NCBI RefSeq assembly: GCF_000143415.4
Contig: NW_003314269.1
Span: forward strand, 2,258,118-2,322,117
DNA: 64,000 nt
Direction: 5' to 3'
Source: Selaginella moellendorffii
Taxonomy: Eukaryota; Streptophyta; Lycopodiopsida; Selaginellales; Selaginellaceae
In this document: positions 34,326-46,362 of the stretch, piece by piece
Numbering within the stretch: position 1 is the stretch's first letter
How the letters are laid out: each line of letters opens with the position of its first letter
Translations under genes and position numbers: made by a program
The notes under the pieces: generated by a model
Seen by the model: the letters and a program-made list of their open reading frames with translations, nothing else
What the model was told of the DNA's origin: nothing
Databases searched by the model: none

Positions 34326-35245
34326 TGTCGCAAATGTGACTTTGGGTATCGAAAGATACTTGTCGGCCAATCCTTACGGGCACTCTTTCCTTACTGCCAC
34401 GATGGCAGGAGGTCGGTACTGCTGGTTCCTTTTATGGTCTCCACTCAAGCTAGTTGAGAAACTGGTCATCGCATGTGCACTTGACCAGATGAGCATAAGG
34501 ACGGAATTCTTACATGCTATTTGTCAAGCATACTTGACCTGGTTAGAGAAACTCATTCGTTGACTTGCACTTGCTAGTGTTGGGAACCCCCATGATATTG
34601 AGATTAGTCCCTCAATATTCGCTAGATGATAGCTTACCGTGTTTGCCAAACACCCTCGCTATCATACCCTTTGTGTTGGTCTCATTTCGGTCCCAAATGC
34701 TATTTATGGAAAGTGTCTAGATTAGCTCATTTGGCATATCTACGAAATGTAGAGACCGGCCTGAACACAATGGTGTTCGTCCCGTGTCCAAATTCGCAAT
34801 CTAAGGACATTCCATATTTAGTAAGTTTCGGACTTGTCCCAGAGACTAACTCCTGGTACTAAGGGAGGCTTGGGGTGAAAGCCCAAAGCGTGTGTCCCTC
34901 AAAGGGGGGGGGGGGGGTTTGGGGGGTTCCAAATGTATAGTAGGGATAGTGGTTGGAATGCATGTCCGACCACCTGAGACATTAGTTTGGCTCCCGCTGG
35001 GCTGTGTCGCTCCTTGTTCTGCGTCCGGCTTGGGTCTAAGCCCAAGCTCCACGCTGCTCTAGTCGGTGGAGTACCCTCCTCCTTGCGTTAGGCCACCGGT
35101 ATGCCAAAATTGTGCCAAACTCCGTCTGACACCATTTTGCGTGCAGGTGCTGGACACGGGGAGCTGGTGCTCGTGGGATTGCACCGGACCCTCGTTTCGT
35201 AGCGCAACGGGCTTGGAATTCGGCTCCAAATTCAGGTGCGCTACA
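34326..35245 (+). repeat. 5' LTR of element 1 (920 bp)
   Basis: Begins TGTCGCAAATGTGACTTTGG and ends GGTGCGCTACA. Contains a poly-G run at about 34904-34917. The same sequence recurs, split, at 40761-40845 and 47150-47994. Confidence 0.92.
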
Positions 35246-35247
35246 TT

Positions 35248-35258
35248 TGGTATTAGAG
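35248..35258 (+). other. Primer-binding site (initiator-Met tRNA type)
   Basis: TGGTATTAGAG two bases after the LTR, one mismatch from the common plant site TGGTATCAGAG complementary to initiator tRNA-Met. Confidence 0.8.
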
Positions 35259-35367
35259 GGATTGTCTCAGCGATTCCTATCCAACTTTTGTTGGATTTTC
35301 TGACTCAAGCTGCATACGCAGAGACTTTTCTAGTAGATCCGAAGCGACCTGTGTAGGATTAGTTGGA

Positions 35368-38300
35368 TTGCACCATTCGGTAAGAACGTTGTATGCATGT
35401 TCAGTTACTGATAGAGGCATGCATGCAACTAGCGGGATGGTGAAACGGAATCGTGCTGATGACGCTGAAACCTCTAGACGGGCGAATCGAGAGGAGGAAA
35501 CTCCTGCTAGAGATGCTGCGGAAGAGGCAGAGGCTAAGTCGGAAGAGGAAGAGCCAAATGCTGCGGCGTTGCAGCATACGGTTCAGGAAGTTGAGATTGA
35601 GAATTTGCGAAAGGAGATTCGCAAATTAAAGAAGGAGAACAAGAAGAGGAAGAAAGAAGCTGAGGCAGCTAAACCAACAAAGCCTAAGCAACCGGACTCC
35701 TCTTCAAGTTCTGAGGACGATGAAGTTCTGCAGCTGCCCCCGGTTGCACGAGTTTCAAAGTTCAAGCCCCCAAAACCACCCAACTTCAGAAGCATGCGGG
35801 ACTATCAGGTTTTGGAAGACTGGGTCTACAATATGGAGAACTACTTCATAGCGGCAGACGTAGATGATCGTACGAAAGTTGCATGCGCGCAATCCTTTCT
35901 CACCGATCATGCCAAAACTTGGTGGCGCCAAGTGTGTGCTAAAAAAGGGCAGACTAGAAGTTGGACCAAGATGCGATCTCGTATCCATAAGGAATACTTG
36001 CCGGATGATCTTGGTCTGAGACTTCGCGCGGAGCTACGGCGGTTAAAGCAGCGAGGGGATCTCATGCATTACGTTAATGTGTTTGCTCAGAAGCGCATTA
36101 TGATTGCAAATATGAGTGACGAAGATGCTCGGAGTTATTTTCTGGAGGGTTTAAGTTCACTTTCTCGCAATGAGATTTTGAAGTTTAAGCCGAAGACGTA
36201 TCTGGAGTGTAAGGAGGCAGCGCAGCAAGTTGCCTTTAGTCACTCGCTCATGGAACAATATCAGCAACCGTATGCTGGTAACTCGGACAAGAATAGGAAT
36301 TCTGGGAATAAACAAGGTGATCGGAAACAGAGGGTGGAAAGTAGGTTCCGCCCTGAAGGCTCACAAGCAACGGTTAACAAAGGTGGTGGTGGTTGGAGAC
36401 CACCAGCAGCTTCTTCTGGCCCTAGGCCCTCTGTTCCTCCTCCTGGTGGGTACAAGTAGCAGCAACCTGCAAAACCTACTCCTAGCGGAATGGGTAGTGT
36501 GGGTCATTGCTTCCATTGTGGAGAGTCAGGACATAGGTCCTTGGATTGTCCCAACAAGCATAAGACAAGGTCTTGAGTTAACGTCATGAGGGAAGACGGT
36601 GGTGATGAAGCTGAAAGGGTTGACGAGTTGGTCAATGCAGACTATGAGGAAGAAGAGGTGAGTAACTTTCGTTGCTTTCCTCAAACTTTTCTTGCAGTCA
36701 ATGCAAACACTGATCCGTTGATGTATCTGGTAGGCTTTGTCCGTGGACACCGAATCCGAGTGATGGTTGATACGGGAGCTACGCACAGCGTGATATCCGA
36801 AGATTTAGTTAAGTTGTTAGGATTGAATGCTAAGCAAATGTCGCCTATGCACTTCCGGTTTGCGGAAGGTGGGCAAGTAGCCAGAAAGTTTGTGAGTGAT
36901 GTTCCAATAAAGATATCCAAGTGGAAAGAAAGAGTGGACTTGGTAGTGTTGAAGATACCAGATTTTCAGATGGTGTTTGGTATGGATTTCTTCAACAAGT
37001 ATATAAAAGGGATTTATGGTGCTGGACAAAGTCGTATCATGTTGAAATCCGAAGGACGACCCGATGTGTCCTTCCAGTTGCAAAAGCGTTCCTCAAAGGA
37101 TTGGGATGGAAAGTTTCTGACTGCGAGGGCCGCTCAAAAAGCAGCTAAGAGGGGATGTCGGACCTTTTGGGTTCAAGTGATGGAAGCGGAGAGTGTGGGT
37201 GACTCTGTTCGAATTGGCGACAGGGTTGATCTTGTACCAAAAAAGATATTGGAGTTGTTGGCACAGAATCAGGATATTTTCCTGAAGGATTTGCCACCAG
37301 GGCTACCCCCTAGCCGTGAGGTTGATCATCGGATTGAGGTTATTTTGGGTTCTAAACCACCTACGAAAGCTCCGTATCGATTGAACATCAAAGAGATGGC
37401 TGAACTCAAGAAGCAACTCACGGAGCTTCTTGACAAAGGTCATATCCGACCCAGCAAGTCACCTTATGGAGCACCAATCCTTTTTGTTATGAAAAAGGAT
37501 GGAACCATGAGGATGTGTATTAACTATCGGGCACTCAATAAGATCACGGTCAAGAACAGTTATCCTTTGCCTCGCATTGATGACTTGTTTGACCAACTCT
37601 TAAAGGCTAAGTATTTTACGCGACTTGATTTACGGTCTGGGTATCATCAGATACGGGTGGCGGATCAGGATGTGGAGAAGACAGCCTTTAAGACTCGGTA
37701 CGGATCTTATGAGTTCCTTGTCATGCCATTCAGGTTATGCAATGCTCCGGCAATGTTCAGCACTATGATGGATAGAATATTCGGAGATTATTTGGATGCA
37801 TTTGTTGTCCTATACATCGACGATGTTCTAGTCTTCAGCGAAACGTTGGAGGATCATTTGAAACACTTGGAGCTGGTGTTTCAGAAGTTGCGCGAACACA
37901 AACTGTATGCTAAGGAAAGTAAATGCACTTTTGGTCAATTGCGTGTAAACTTTCTCGGACATATAGTTGGTGGTGGCATGATTGAAGTCGATCCAAAGAA
38001 AGTGGAAGCGGTGAAGTCTTGGGAAATCCCGACCACTGTATCAGATGTTCGTTCCTTTCTCGGTTTGGCGGGATACTATCGCAAGTTTGTCCGCAATTTC
38101 GCAAGGATTGCTCTTCCGTTAACTGAGTTGACAAAGAGTAGTATTCCGTTTCATTGGACACCAGCTTGTCAGCGTGCTTTTGTACGGTTGAAGGAGATCT
38201 TGACTACGGTTCCTGTTCTCAGGATCCCAGATCTTGATAAACCCTTCGAAGTGCATTGTGATGCGTCTGGCTATGCTATTGGTGCCGTGTTGCAGCAAGA

Positions 38301-40152
38301 TTGTGACAAAGCGGTTGGTGTTACGCTAAGGCAACATGGTTGTCCCGTTGCGTTCTATTCCAAGAAATTGGATGAAACCCAACGAAGATGGCCAACGCAT
38401 GAGAAAGAGATATTTGCTATAGTGTCGGCCCTGGAACACTGGAGACACTACTTGGGTGGACACACCAAGGTTTATACAGATAGTAACACACTAAGCTACT
38501 TTGCTACACAGCCTAAGCTTACACCGAAGCAGGCTCGTTGGCAAGAGAAGCTTGCTAGATATGATATTGAAATCATATATAAACCTGGTAAAGACAATAT
38601 TGTTCCGGATGCGTTGAGTCGTCAAGCTCAATTCCGGGCAATATCGGCAATCAGTTCGGACTGGTTGGAAGACGTTCGGGCTTCATATGGAAGTGATCCA
38701 TTGGCGAAGGCAATCTTATGCCGTGCGGGGTTGTTGAAGCAGAGCCCTGGTAGCGAAGCAGCAAAAGTTGCTAGTCGCACTAATGCGAAACTTCACTTCT
38801 CAGTTCGGGATGGGCTTATATTCTATAAGCAAGAAAGATTGTATCTTCCCTCTAAGGATCTTCAGTAGTTATTTCTGCGGGAACATCATGATGTTCCAGC
38901 AGCGGGACATGGTGGACAGCGAAAGACTCTAGCTTCATTGAAAAAGGGATTCTTCTGGTCTGGTATGGAAGGCGATGTAGTGGACTATGTCCGTTCCTGC
39001 CCTATATGCCAGCAATGTAAGCGCAAAGCTGAGAAGCAGGCTGGAAAGTTGCAATGCATTCCAGCACCGGCATGGCCATTTCAAAGTGTGACACTTGATT
39101 TCGTCACTTGCTTGCCGAAGTCTAAGGGTTATGATACTTTGATGGTGGTTGTGGATCGGTTGTCAAAGATTGCACACTTCATTCCAACTGTGGGAACAGT
39201 GAATGCGAAACAAGCAGCAAAGCTCTTTTTCCATGAAGTAGTGCGAGTTCGTGGTCTTCCTGAAGAGATGATCTCAGATAGAGATTCAAGGTTTACGGGG
39301 AAGTTTTGGGGCACACTGTTCCAGTTGTTTGGTACCAAGTTGAAGTTTAGTACGGCTTATCATCCTCAAACTGATGGGTAGACCGAACGTGTGAATGCTC
39401 AAGTTGAGGATTATCTACGGTACTATGTTGCGGCGGACCAACTCGACTGGGTTGAGCATTTGGACACAGCAGAAATATGTTATAATAACACATTTCACAG
39501 CGCTATCGGCTGTTCTCCATGGGAGATGCTGCAAGGGAATGCTCGTGGGGTTCCTCAACAGATTGTTGTACCGAAACCAATGACTGAAGTGTTGGTCCCA
39601 GCCATTGAAACTTATGCGGAGCAGCTCCGCCAAGGTTGGTCTAAAGCTACCAAGGCGATGGGCAAAGCTCAGGATAGGTATCGACGTGATAAGGATCAGC
39701 ATCGTCGGAATGTATCCTATCAAGTGGGAGATCAGGTGTGGCTATCTTCCCGAAACTTGAACATTAAGGGTTCTTTGTCTCGGAAGCTCTTGCCGAGATA
39801 TGTTGGACCCTATCGGGTGCTAAAACGCATTGGTGATGTATCCTATCGGTTGGATCTGCCTGTGGAGATGTCCAATGTTCATAATGTATTTTATGCCAAT
39901 CTATTGGCTCCTTACACTATGGATGATGCACGTCAAGGGGAGATTCGTCTGCCACCAGATGTTGTGGATGGTGAACCTGAATACGAAGTTGAAAGCATTC
40001 TGGCTTGTCGCCGGAAACGTGGTGGTCGTGCAAAGGAATATCTCGTTAAGTGGAAAGGTTACCCGACCTGTGAATCAACTTGGGAACCTCTTAGTAATCT
40101 TACACATGCTCGTGAGCTTGTCACGGAGTATGAGAATTGTAATAAAGATTAG
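35368..40152 (+). pseudogene. Chromovirus gag-pol polyprotein with four in-frame stops
   Basis: A single frame runs from gag to the end with no frameshift but with stops at 36457-36459 (TAG), 36574-36576 (TGA), 38866-38868 (TAG) and 39379-39381 (TAG). Domains in order: gag with charged N-terminus; CCHC zinc knuckle (about 36508-36549); aspartic protease with DTGATHSV (about 36766); reverse transcriptase with YIDD (about 37812); RNase H ([16 protein letters not shown], about 38248); integrase with HHCC finger (about 38884-39018) and catalytic core; chromodomain (about 39979-40130; LVKWKGY, ESTWEP). The RT also has a conserved Gly changed to Arg ([10 protein letters not shown]). Gag may start at 35368 or at the later ATG 35437. 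Not functional as it stands. Confidence 0.93.
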
Positions 40153-40747
40153 TTTTTGTAAATCTTGTAATCAATCTTGCAAATCAATAAAGTAATATAT
40201 TTCTATAAATCAAAATGTCGTTTCTCTCGTTCATTCATACTTGGGTCAGTTTTGGCAGGTTGACTTCGGCACTTCGGTGCATGGGTCCAATCCATAACCA
40301 TGGGGATAACTATTATAGACTGATCACAAGTCCCCACCTCTCTCTCGATGACTCATTTTCGAAAAGGGGCGTGGTCATGTAAACAACTTAATCTGCCAGT
40401 TTATAGTAGTTATCTAAATCTTCCCGACGGGGTTGATTTCTTGCTCAGGGGAAGTTGGGCCTCTGGCCCTCTCCCTATGTCCCTGCGGGCAGGGATGTAT
40501 CATTCCTTTGTAAGCCGAGTGGTACTTGGAGCAGCAAGGGTGGCTAACTTTGCTAGTCATTTCCTTGTCGGTGACGGCCGGAGGGTGTCTGAGTCTTAAC
40601 GTCTTTGGACGTAGAGGAGAGGTCGTTCCATAACTCATTTAAGTCGGTGCGTTTCCCACATAGTGTGCTTTCCGTTAACTTTTGGAGTTGTTTCCTTGAC
40701 GGTTTGCTAGACTCGGGTATGCATCGACGAGGACGTCGATCTTCCCC
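40153..40747 (+). other. 3' untranslated internal region of element 1
   Basis: About 600 bp between the polyprotein stop and the polypurine tract. Small chance frames only; no domain. Confidence 0.6.
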
Positions 40748-40760
40748 AAGGGGGGGAGAG
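40748..40760 (+). other. Polypurine tract of element 1
   Basis: AAGGGGGGGAGAG immediately before the TGTCACG start of the 3' LTR; primer for plus-strand synthesis. Confidence 0.85.
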
Positions 40761-40845
40761 TGTCACGAATGTGATTTTGGGTATCGAAAGATATTTGTCG
40801 GCCAGTCCTTACGGGCACTCTTTCTTTACTGCCACGATGGCAGGA
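40761..40845 (+). repeat. 3' LTR of element 1, first 85 bp
   Basis: Begins TGTCACGAATGTGATTTTGG and stops at GATGGCAGGA, where element 2 is inserted. CAGGA (40841-40845) is the target duplication. Confidence 0.93.
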
Positions 40846-41859
40846 TGTCGCGCATATGACTTCGGGTATCGAAAGTTACCTGTCGACTAGTCCTTACGGA
40901 CACTCTTACCTTACTGCCATGATGGCAGGAGGTCGGTATTGCTGGACCCTTTATCAGTCCCTCTTGTGCTAGTGGAGTTAACTGGGCATTTCGAGTGTAC
41001 TTAGACCGGATGAGCATAAGGACGGAATTCCTACGTATTATTAGCTAAGCATACTTAGCCCGGTAAGGAGTTCCCGTCTCGTTTTGTCTTGCACTTGCTA
41101 GTGACAAGAACCCTCGCGTATTGAGATTAGTCCCTCAATATCACTACATGATAGCTTACCGTGTCTGCCAAACACCCTCGCTATCATGCCCTTTGTGTTA
41201 GTCTCATTTCGGTCCCAAATGCTATTTGTGGAAAGTGTCCAGATTTGCTCATTTGGCATATCTACGGAATGTAGAGATCGGCCTGAACACAATGGTGTTC
41301 GTCCCGTGTCCAAATTCACAATCTAGGGACATTCCATATTTAGTAAGTTTCAAGCTTGTCCCAGAGACTAACTCCTGATACTAAGGGAGGCTTGGGGTGA
41401 AAGCCCAAAGCATGTGTTCCTGAAGGGGGGGGGGGCTGTGGGGGGTTCTAAATGTATAGTAGGGATAGTGGGTAGGTCGGGCATGGCTGACCAACCTGAG
41501 GCATAGTCTAGCTCCCGCTTGCGTGCCTGTCCTTGTTCTGCGTCCGGCTTGGGTCTAAGCCCAAGTTCCATTCCATGCTAGTTGGTGGAGTACCCATATC
41601 CTCGCGTTAGGCCACCGGTATGCCGAAATAGCGCCAGACTCCGTTTGGCTCCGTTTGGCGTGCTGGTCCTGGCATTGGGATGCTGGTTGCTCCAGGATTG
41701 TTCCAAGTCGCTCTAGGCCCCTGTCCCTTCGCTCTTTGGGCTGTATGCTCGGGAGTTGCTCCGTGGTCCGGCTCCATCACTCCTTGGCTCCACGCTTGGG
41801 AGTTTGGCACCGTTCCTTCGTTCAGTGGCCCAAGGCCCTAAACCTTGAGTTCCTATGGA

Positions 41860-41972
41860 CACGTGGCATGTGACACGTGGCATCTGTCACGTGGCACAAA
41901 GAGGGTTTAGGTTCCGCTTCGTGGTGTTATCCTATGGTAAATCACCATAGGATAAAGGGTCAAAACCACGTG
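41860..41972 (+). promoter_or_regulatory. Four CACGTG G-boxes in LTR of element 2
   Basis: CACGTG at 41860, 41874, 41888 and 41967; the first two read ACACGTGGC, the classical ABA-response/G-box core bound by bZIP factors. Three are conserved in the 3' LTR (from about 47031). The LTR of element 1 has none at this place. Regulatory function is inferred. Confidence 0.6.
41927..41955. repeat. Perfect 11-bp inverted repeat in LTR of element 2
   Basis: TTATCCTATGG, seven-base spacer, CCATAGGATAA. The same hairpin is intact in the 3' LTR at 47097-47125. In RNA it would form near the LTR end. Confidence 0.8.
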
Positions 41973-41979
41973 CGCTACA

Positions 41980-44900
41980 TTTGGTATCAGAGGATGAGTC
42001 TCAGCGAGTACTATACAATGAGATTGGGCAACTAGTCTCGTTGCATACGCAGAGATAAAAACGATGATCCGAGTGGGTACACGTTTGGGTGCAAAAGCTT
42101 CGCAATTGTTCCTTGGGTATGGATTTTGGTTACCTTATTGTACCATATTCTGTGAGCTTGAGCTTGCGCTCACAAGAGGGATTGAGTTGTTCCGTTTATA
42201 CGAGTTTACGCTTGGGCTCGTAAGTGAGGCACATTAGCAACTCGAGGTTACACTTTGAGTTGGCAGGATTAATGTTAGCCTATCAATGGTTCCATAAGTT
42301 GTTCTAGTGGTTCCATGAGTTGTTCCATGTACCATGGGTAAAAGCAAACCTTCCCTGAGTTTGTTATGAGTGGCAAATAGGCTGGTCCGTAGCTGTTTAG
42401 CACGGCACTAGTGGATCCTTCCTAGGCATGATTATGAGTGGATCAATTAAGGCTATAGGGATTAGTCTATTGGTTCAAGTAGTCATTGCCGTGCTCTCTC
42501 ATAAACTTTTCTTGGATTGGACTGAAGGCAATGTGAAAGCAAGCTTGAGGTTTAGTCAAAGATGAGACCGAAAAGAGAGTCATCGGGGACGAAGGGTCAA
42601 ACATGTAAATCATCTTCTCTTCTTGGAGAGATGATTTGCAACGAGGTGTGACTCATTGCTCGTGTTCATATTATGCAATCAAGAGTCCCTACCTTGATGC
42701 ATGTTGGAGATGATGGTCTTACAAATAGTGAGTTGTGGGATGGATAGCAGTGAAGCACTATACCATTTTGTCTAGGCTTGCTATTGGAAGACTTGGGTTG
42801 CAATGCTCAATTCTTTTCCGGGGAACTTTGTTGTTGCTCCTTGAGTAGCTTGGTGTTGGTTTAGTTTTGAGTTTGGTCGGAAAGAGAGTGGCATGAGCTT
42901 ATCCATGTTGTGAACAAAAGTTAGTGGTGTTGGGTGTTATAAGTCTCTATCGGTGGAGTGTGGCATTTATGTTGCATTTTGTCGAATCGAGTTGGCACTT
43001 GATAGTCACATAAACCTTTGAAGTAATGACATTGGCATTGCTCGTGGTGTTGCTCAATTGATGATCAAGTCATTGTGATACTTATATCATATCTATGTGA
43101 TAGTGAACAATGTGTTTACGAAGTTGCTTGGTTAAATGATGATCAACCCCAAAGTGGTTGATAGTGAAGCTAGTCTACTTGCACGAAGTAGCATTGTAGT
43201 AGCTTTGACTGGATTCTTGGTGGTGGTCCATTATGCTAAAGCTTAAGTTGGTACCTTGTTTCCTTGAGTTTGCCCATTAGGTGTTGGGAAAGGGTTATAG
43301 CATTTACTTGCTATGGCTTGTTAGTTTCTCCGTTAACACTTGGAGTAGATTGTTGGATGGAGACGATGTGTAGTTGAGGCATTGACATCGCTAGCACTTG
43401 TGTTAGTGGAAGTGGCATTGTTCTTCAAGTGATGAGGAATTTTCCTTAGAGCTTGATTTTCCATGTCATTTTTCTTATTAGTGTTTTGGCTTCACATTAG
43501 ATCCTGAAAGTGGTTAAAGAAGAGTGTTAGTGCAATGTAGATATCCGAAGATGTGGTCTTCGTGATCAAGCCTTGGATGTTTACTTTGCATTTTGAGGAT
43601 GTCGGTGTTGGATGTTGAAAAATGGGCAAAAGATGTTCGATGCTTAAGCATGCTATTGGGTCTTGAGAATTTGTGTTGAGGTGAACTTATGTGAAGTTGT
43701 TAGTAGGAGGAAGTTGGTTGAGTTTTGAAATTTTGTATTCCTAGACTGAGAGTCATTCTTTCTCTAGAATGGAAAATTTTCCATAAATTTTCTTAGGCTT
43801 TTCCAATAGTTGATCTGTTGATCACTTTGTCCGAAAACCTTTCCGTTTCGTAAGCCAGTACAAACTAGTGAAGGGGTTGGAGTTGATTTAGGTTGGCTTA
43901 GACCTTAGTAAGTAGTTTGTATGATGCGGCCTGAAAGGGATGCTGACTTTTGAAGCTAGAGCAATTGAGTTGGATAGAGTCTGGAGTTGATGTAGAAAAG
44001 TGGCTGTTGCACTTTTCTAGAAAGGTGACCCTTGTGCCTTTCTTTTATAGCGTTATGCTTGGTGGCAGGTTGCACCTTGCATTCCGTTAAACTCTATGAG
44101 AGTAGTGAGCTCTCACTGATCTTGACTTGGTCTTGGTGGCCCTGTGCCTTGGTTGGGGATAGTGATGTCCAACTTAGTTGTTTGAGTTTGAGATGTTGGT
44201 ACCCATAATATAGCTTTGTCTAAGTGGAGGTTGTGTACCGATATGAGTCCATCTCATGGTTTTCACTTTAGTTGCGACTGAGTGATGATCATGCATAGCT
44301 AGCCTCTTTATGACATGCTTAGAGCTAGTGGCTAAATGCATTGGTGAGCTTATTGCAATTGAGTTGGATTTGAGTGGTCATTTAGTTCGTGTTTGTCCAT
44401 GAACCTTTATCTTGTACTGAGATATTACGTTTATATTGGACAAGTATATGACTCGATGACATGAGCTTAGTGTTTGGGTCTTATAAAGGCAAGTTGAAGG
44501 GTGATTGTTGGTTGCTTTGCAACTAGTGATTACCTGTAAACTTAGTCGAGGACTGTTGACACTTGCTTCACTCGATGAACATTTAGTAGTGGTGGGCTTG
44601 CTTTACCGGATGGTGTTGCGGAGGATCGTGTCGTTACATTTACGTGGGTTTTCCATATTGGCATTTTGACTCTACCTCTGTCGATATCATTTGGTTACGT
44701 TTGGTTCGTAGTGTTGGATTTCATTGAGTCATGGATGTGGTGAATCACTCCTTGATGATGTGTTATTTGTAAATGAGTTTTGCTGAAAGATTGGTCTTGG
44801 ATACTAAGTAAAGTATCTTTGACTTTGGTTAGCTTGGTTGCTAGGAAGTCTTGAGTGGTGATACACTCATGCTTTCTTCTAGCTTTGTTCTAGTGTTGAT

Positions 44901-46362
44901 GGCATTGAAGTGATGCCTTGTTGTTGACATTGTTGATGTTGAGATTCAAGTGAGATGAGATGTCTATCCTTAGGATTGACATTGAGTTTCATTAGTCTTG
45001 ATGAAGATAGTGTTGATGATTTGGCTATAGCTATGTGTTATTGGCATTCATGCATTTACTAGTTAGCGACTCTATTGACGTTCTAACGAACTGAGTGGCA
45101 AGTTTGAGTTAGTCATGTTCTAGACGAGATTATTTAGTAGAGGGTTGAGCCTTGGCTTTTCCTTGAAAAGTGGTTTAGTCATGAACTATACTAGCTTTAC
45201 GAGATAAAGAGTTGGTGATCGATATTGAAGTGATTGAATCTTTATTGGATTTGAGTTGGAATATATCGATCATTGATGATTCTTCTTGTGCTTGTTATGA
45301 AGTGAGTTACGTCTTGCTATAGATGGATTCATGGAGGATCGTTTGGTGATCACTTGTTGAGCATAGCTTTGTTATGCTTAGCTTTTGGATTGATGCAGAT
45401 ATGCTCTTCATTAGCTTTGGCATTGTGAAGTTTAGCTTATGGATGTGTTGAGGAAGATATTGTGGGTTGCACCATAATTTCTTCTTTAGCATTGAAATTA
45501 GTTCATGCAAGACTTGTGATTGTTGTTAGGCAAGACTTAGCTATAGATTTCTTCGAGCTTTTGGTTCTTTGAGTTTTATGCTCATTGTTCCATTTGTTAG
45601 ACGTTGTTGGGGAAGGCATCTTGGCTCATTAGCTTCAATGTTGAAGTTAGCTTTTGCATCTAGCAATCATTGGTGATGATTGACTATCATCTAGGATAGT
45701 TGATTATCCTTATCAAATGGATTTGCTTGATTATTGTTGATATAGAATGATTCGCTTCTTTCGGATGGTGGATTCCTTTTTTGATGATGATTATGCATAT
45801 CTCTTTTTGATGGGATGATTGATGATCTTTCATGATGGTTAGTTGTTCTCTTTGATAGCTTTTGGCTTTTCGCAATACCACATGTTCTTTGTGGTTTGCT
45901 TTGGATTGGTCTCTTGGGTTTGAGGCATCTATAAGATGTTGCTGACACTTGCTTAGGCAACTTGAGTTCCTTAGTATTGTTAGCTGGGATCTATTCAGAT
46001 TGGCTTTTGTGGTAGTTGGCAGGAATGAGTGTTTGTTGGTCTTACCACATTCATTCTATTCTATTGATTGTTGCTCGAGCTAGTTTTTATAGATTTGGAT
46101 GTTATTTCCTTTGGGTGATACATTCGCGAGCATCTTGCTTGCCAGTCAATGATACTTTGTGTTCTTTGAGTTATCTTTAGTAAGTTGTTTCGCATACTGT
46201 CTGCCATCTTTGGTAGTTAAGTTTCATCATTAAGTTTACTTGATGATATACTTGCTATTGACTTTTGCTGGATGGTGATTCCTATATTTACCAATTATGA
46301 TGATTTTGGTGGTTCCTATACTATAATACTAGTTTATCGGATGATAACTTACTTAGAATACT
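41980..46362 (+). other. Non-coding interior of element 2
   Basis: The primer site TGGTATCAGAG lies at 41982-41992. The following 4.3 kb is G+T-rich on the plus strand, with many TTGATG, GTGTTGG and GAAGTTG words and frequent stops in all plus frames. Minus-strand frames are slightly longer only because of this skew. No domain recognised. No polypurine tract is present before the truncated 3' LTR. Confidence 0.75.

Larger units (their letters stand above)
40846..41979 (+). repeat. 5' LTR of element 2 (1134 bp)
   Basis: Starts TGTCGCGCATATGAC and ends ACCACGTGCGCTACA. The 3' half is repeated at 46363-47149. Includes a short poly-G run (about 41426), a cluster of CACGTG boxes and a hairpin near its end. 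Confidence 0.9.

Noticed and set aside
34336-34563. 75-codon frame in the LTR
   Set aside because: Lies wholly within LTR sequence and recurs only as part of the LTR repeat; no evidence of translation.
45687-45960. Two overlapping minus-strand frames, Lys/His/Ile-rich
   Set aside because: Produced by the G+T skew of element 2; no similarity to gag, pol or any known protein.
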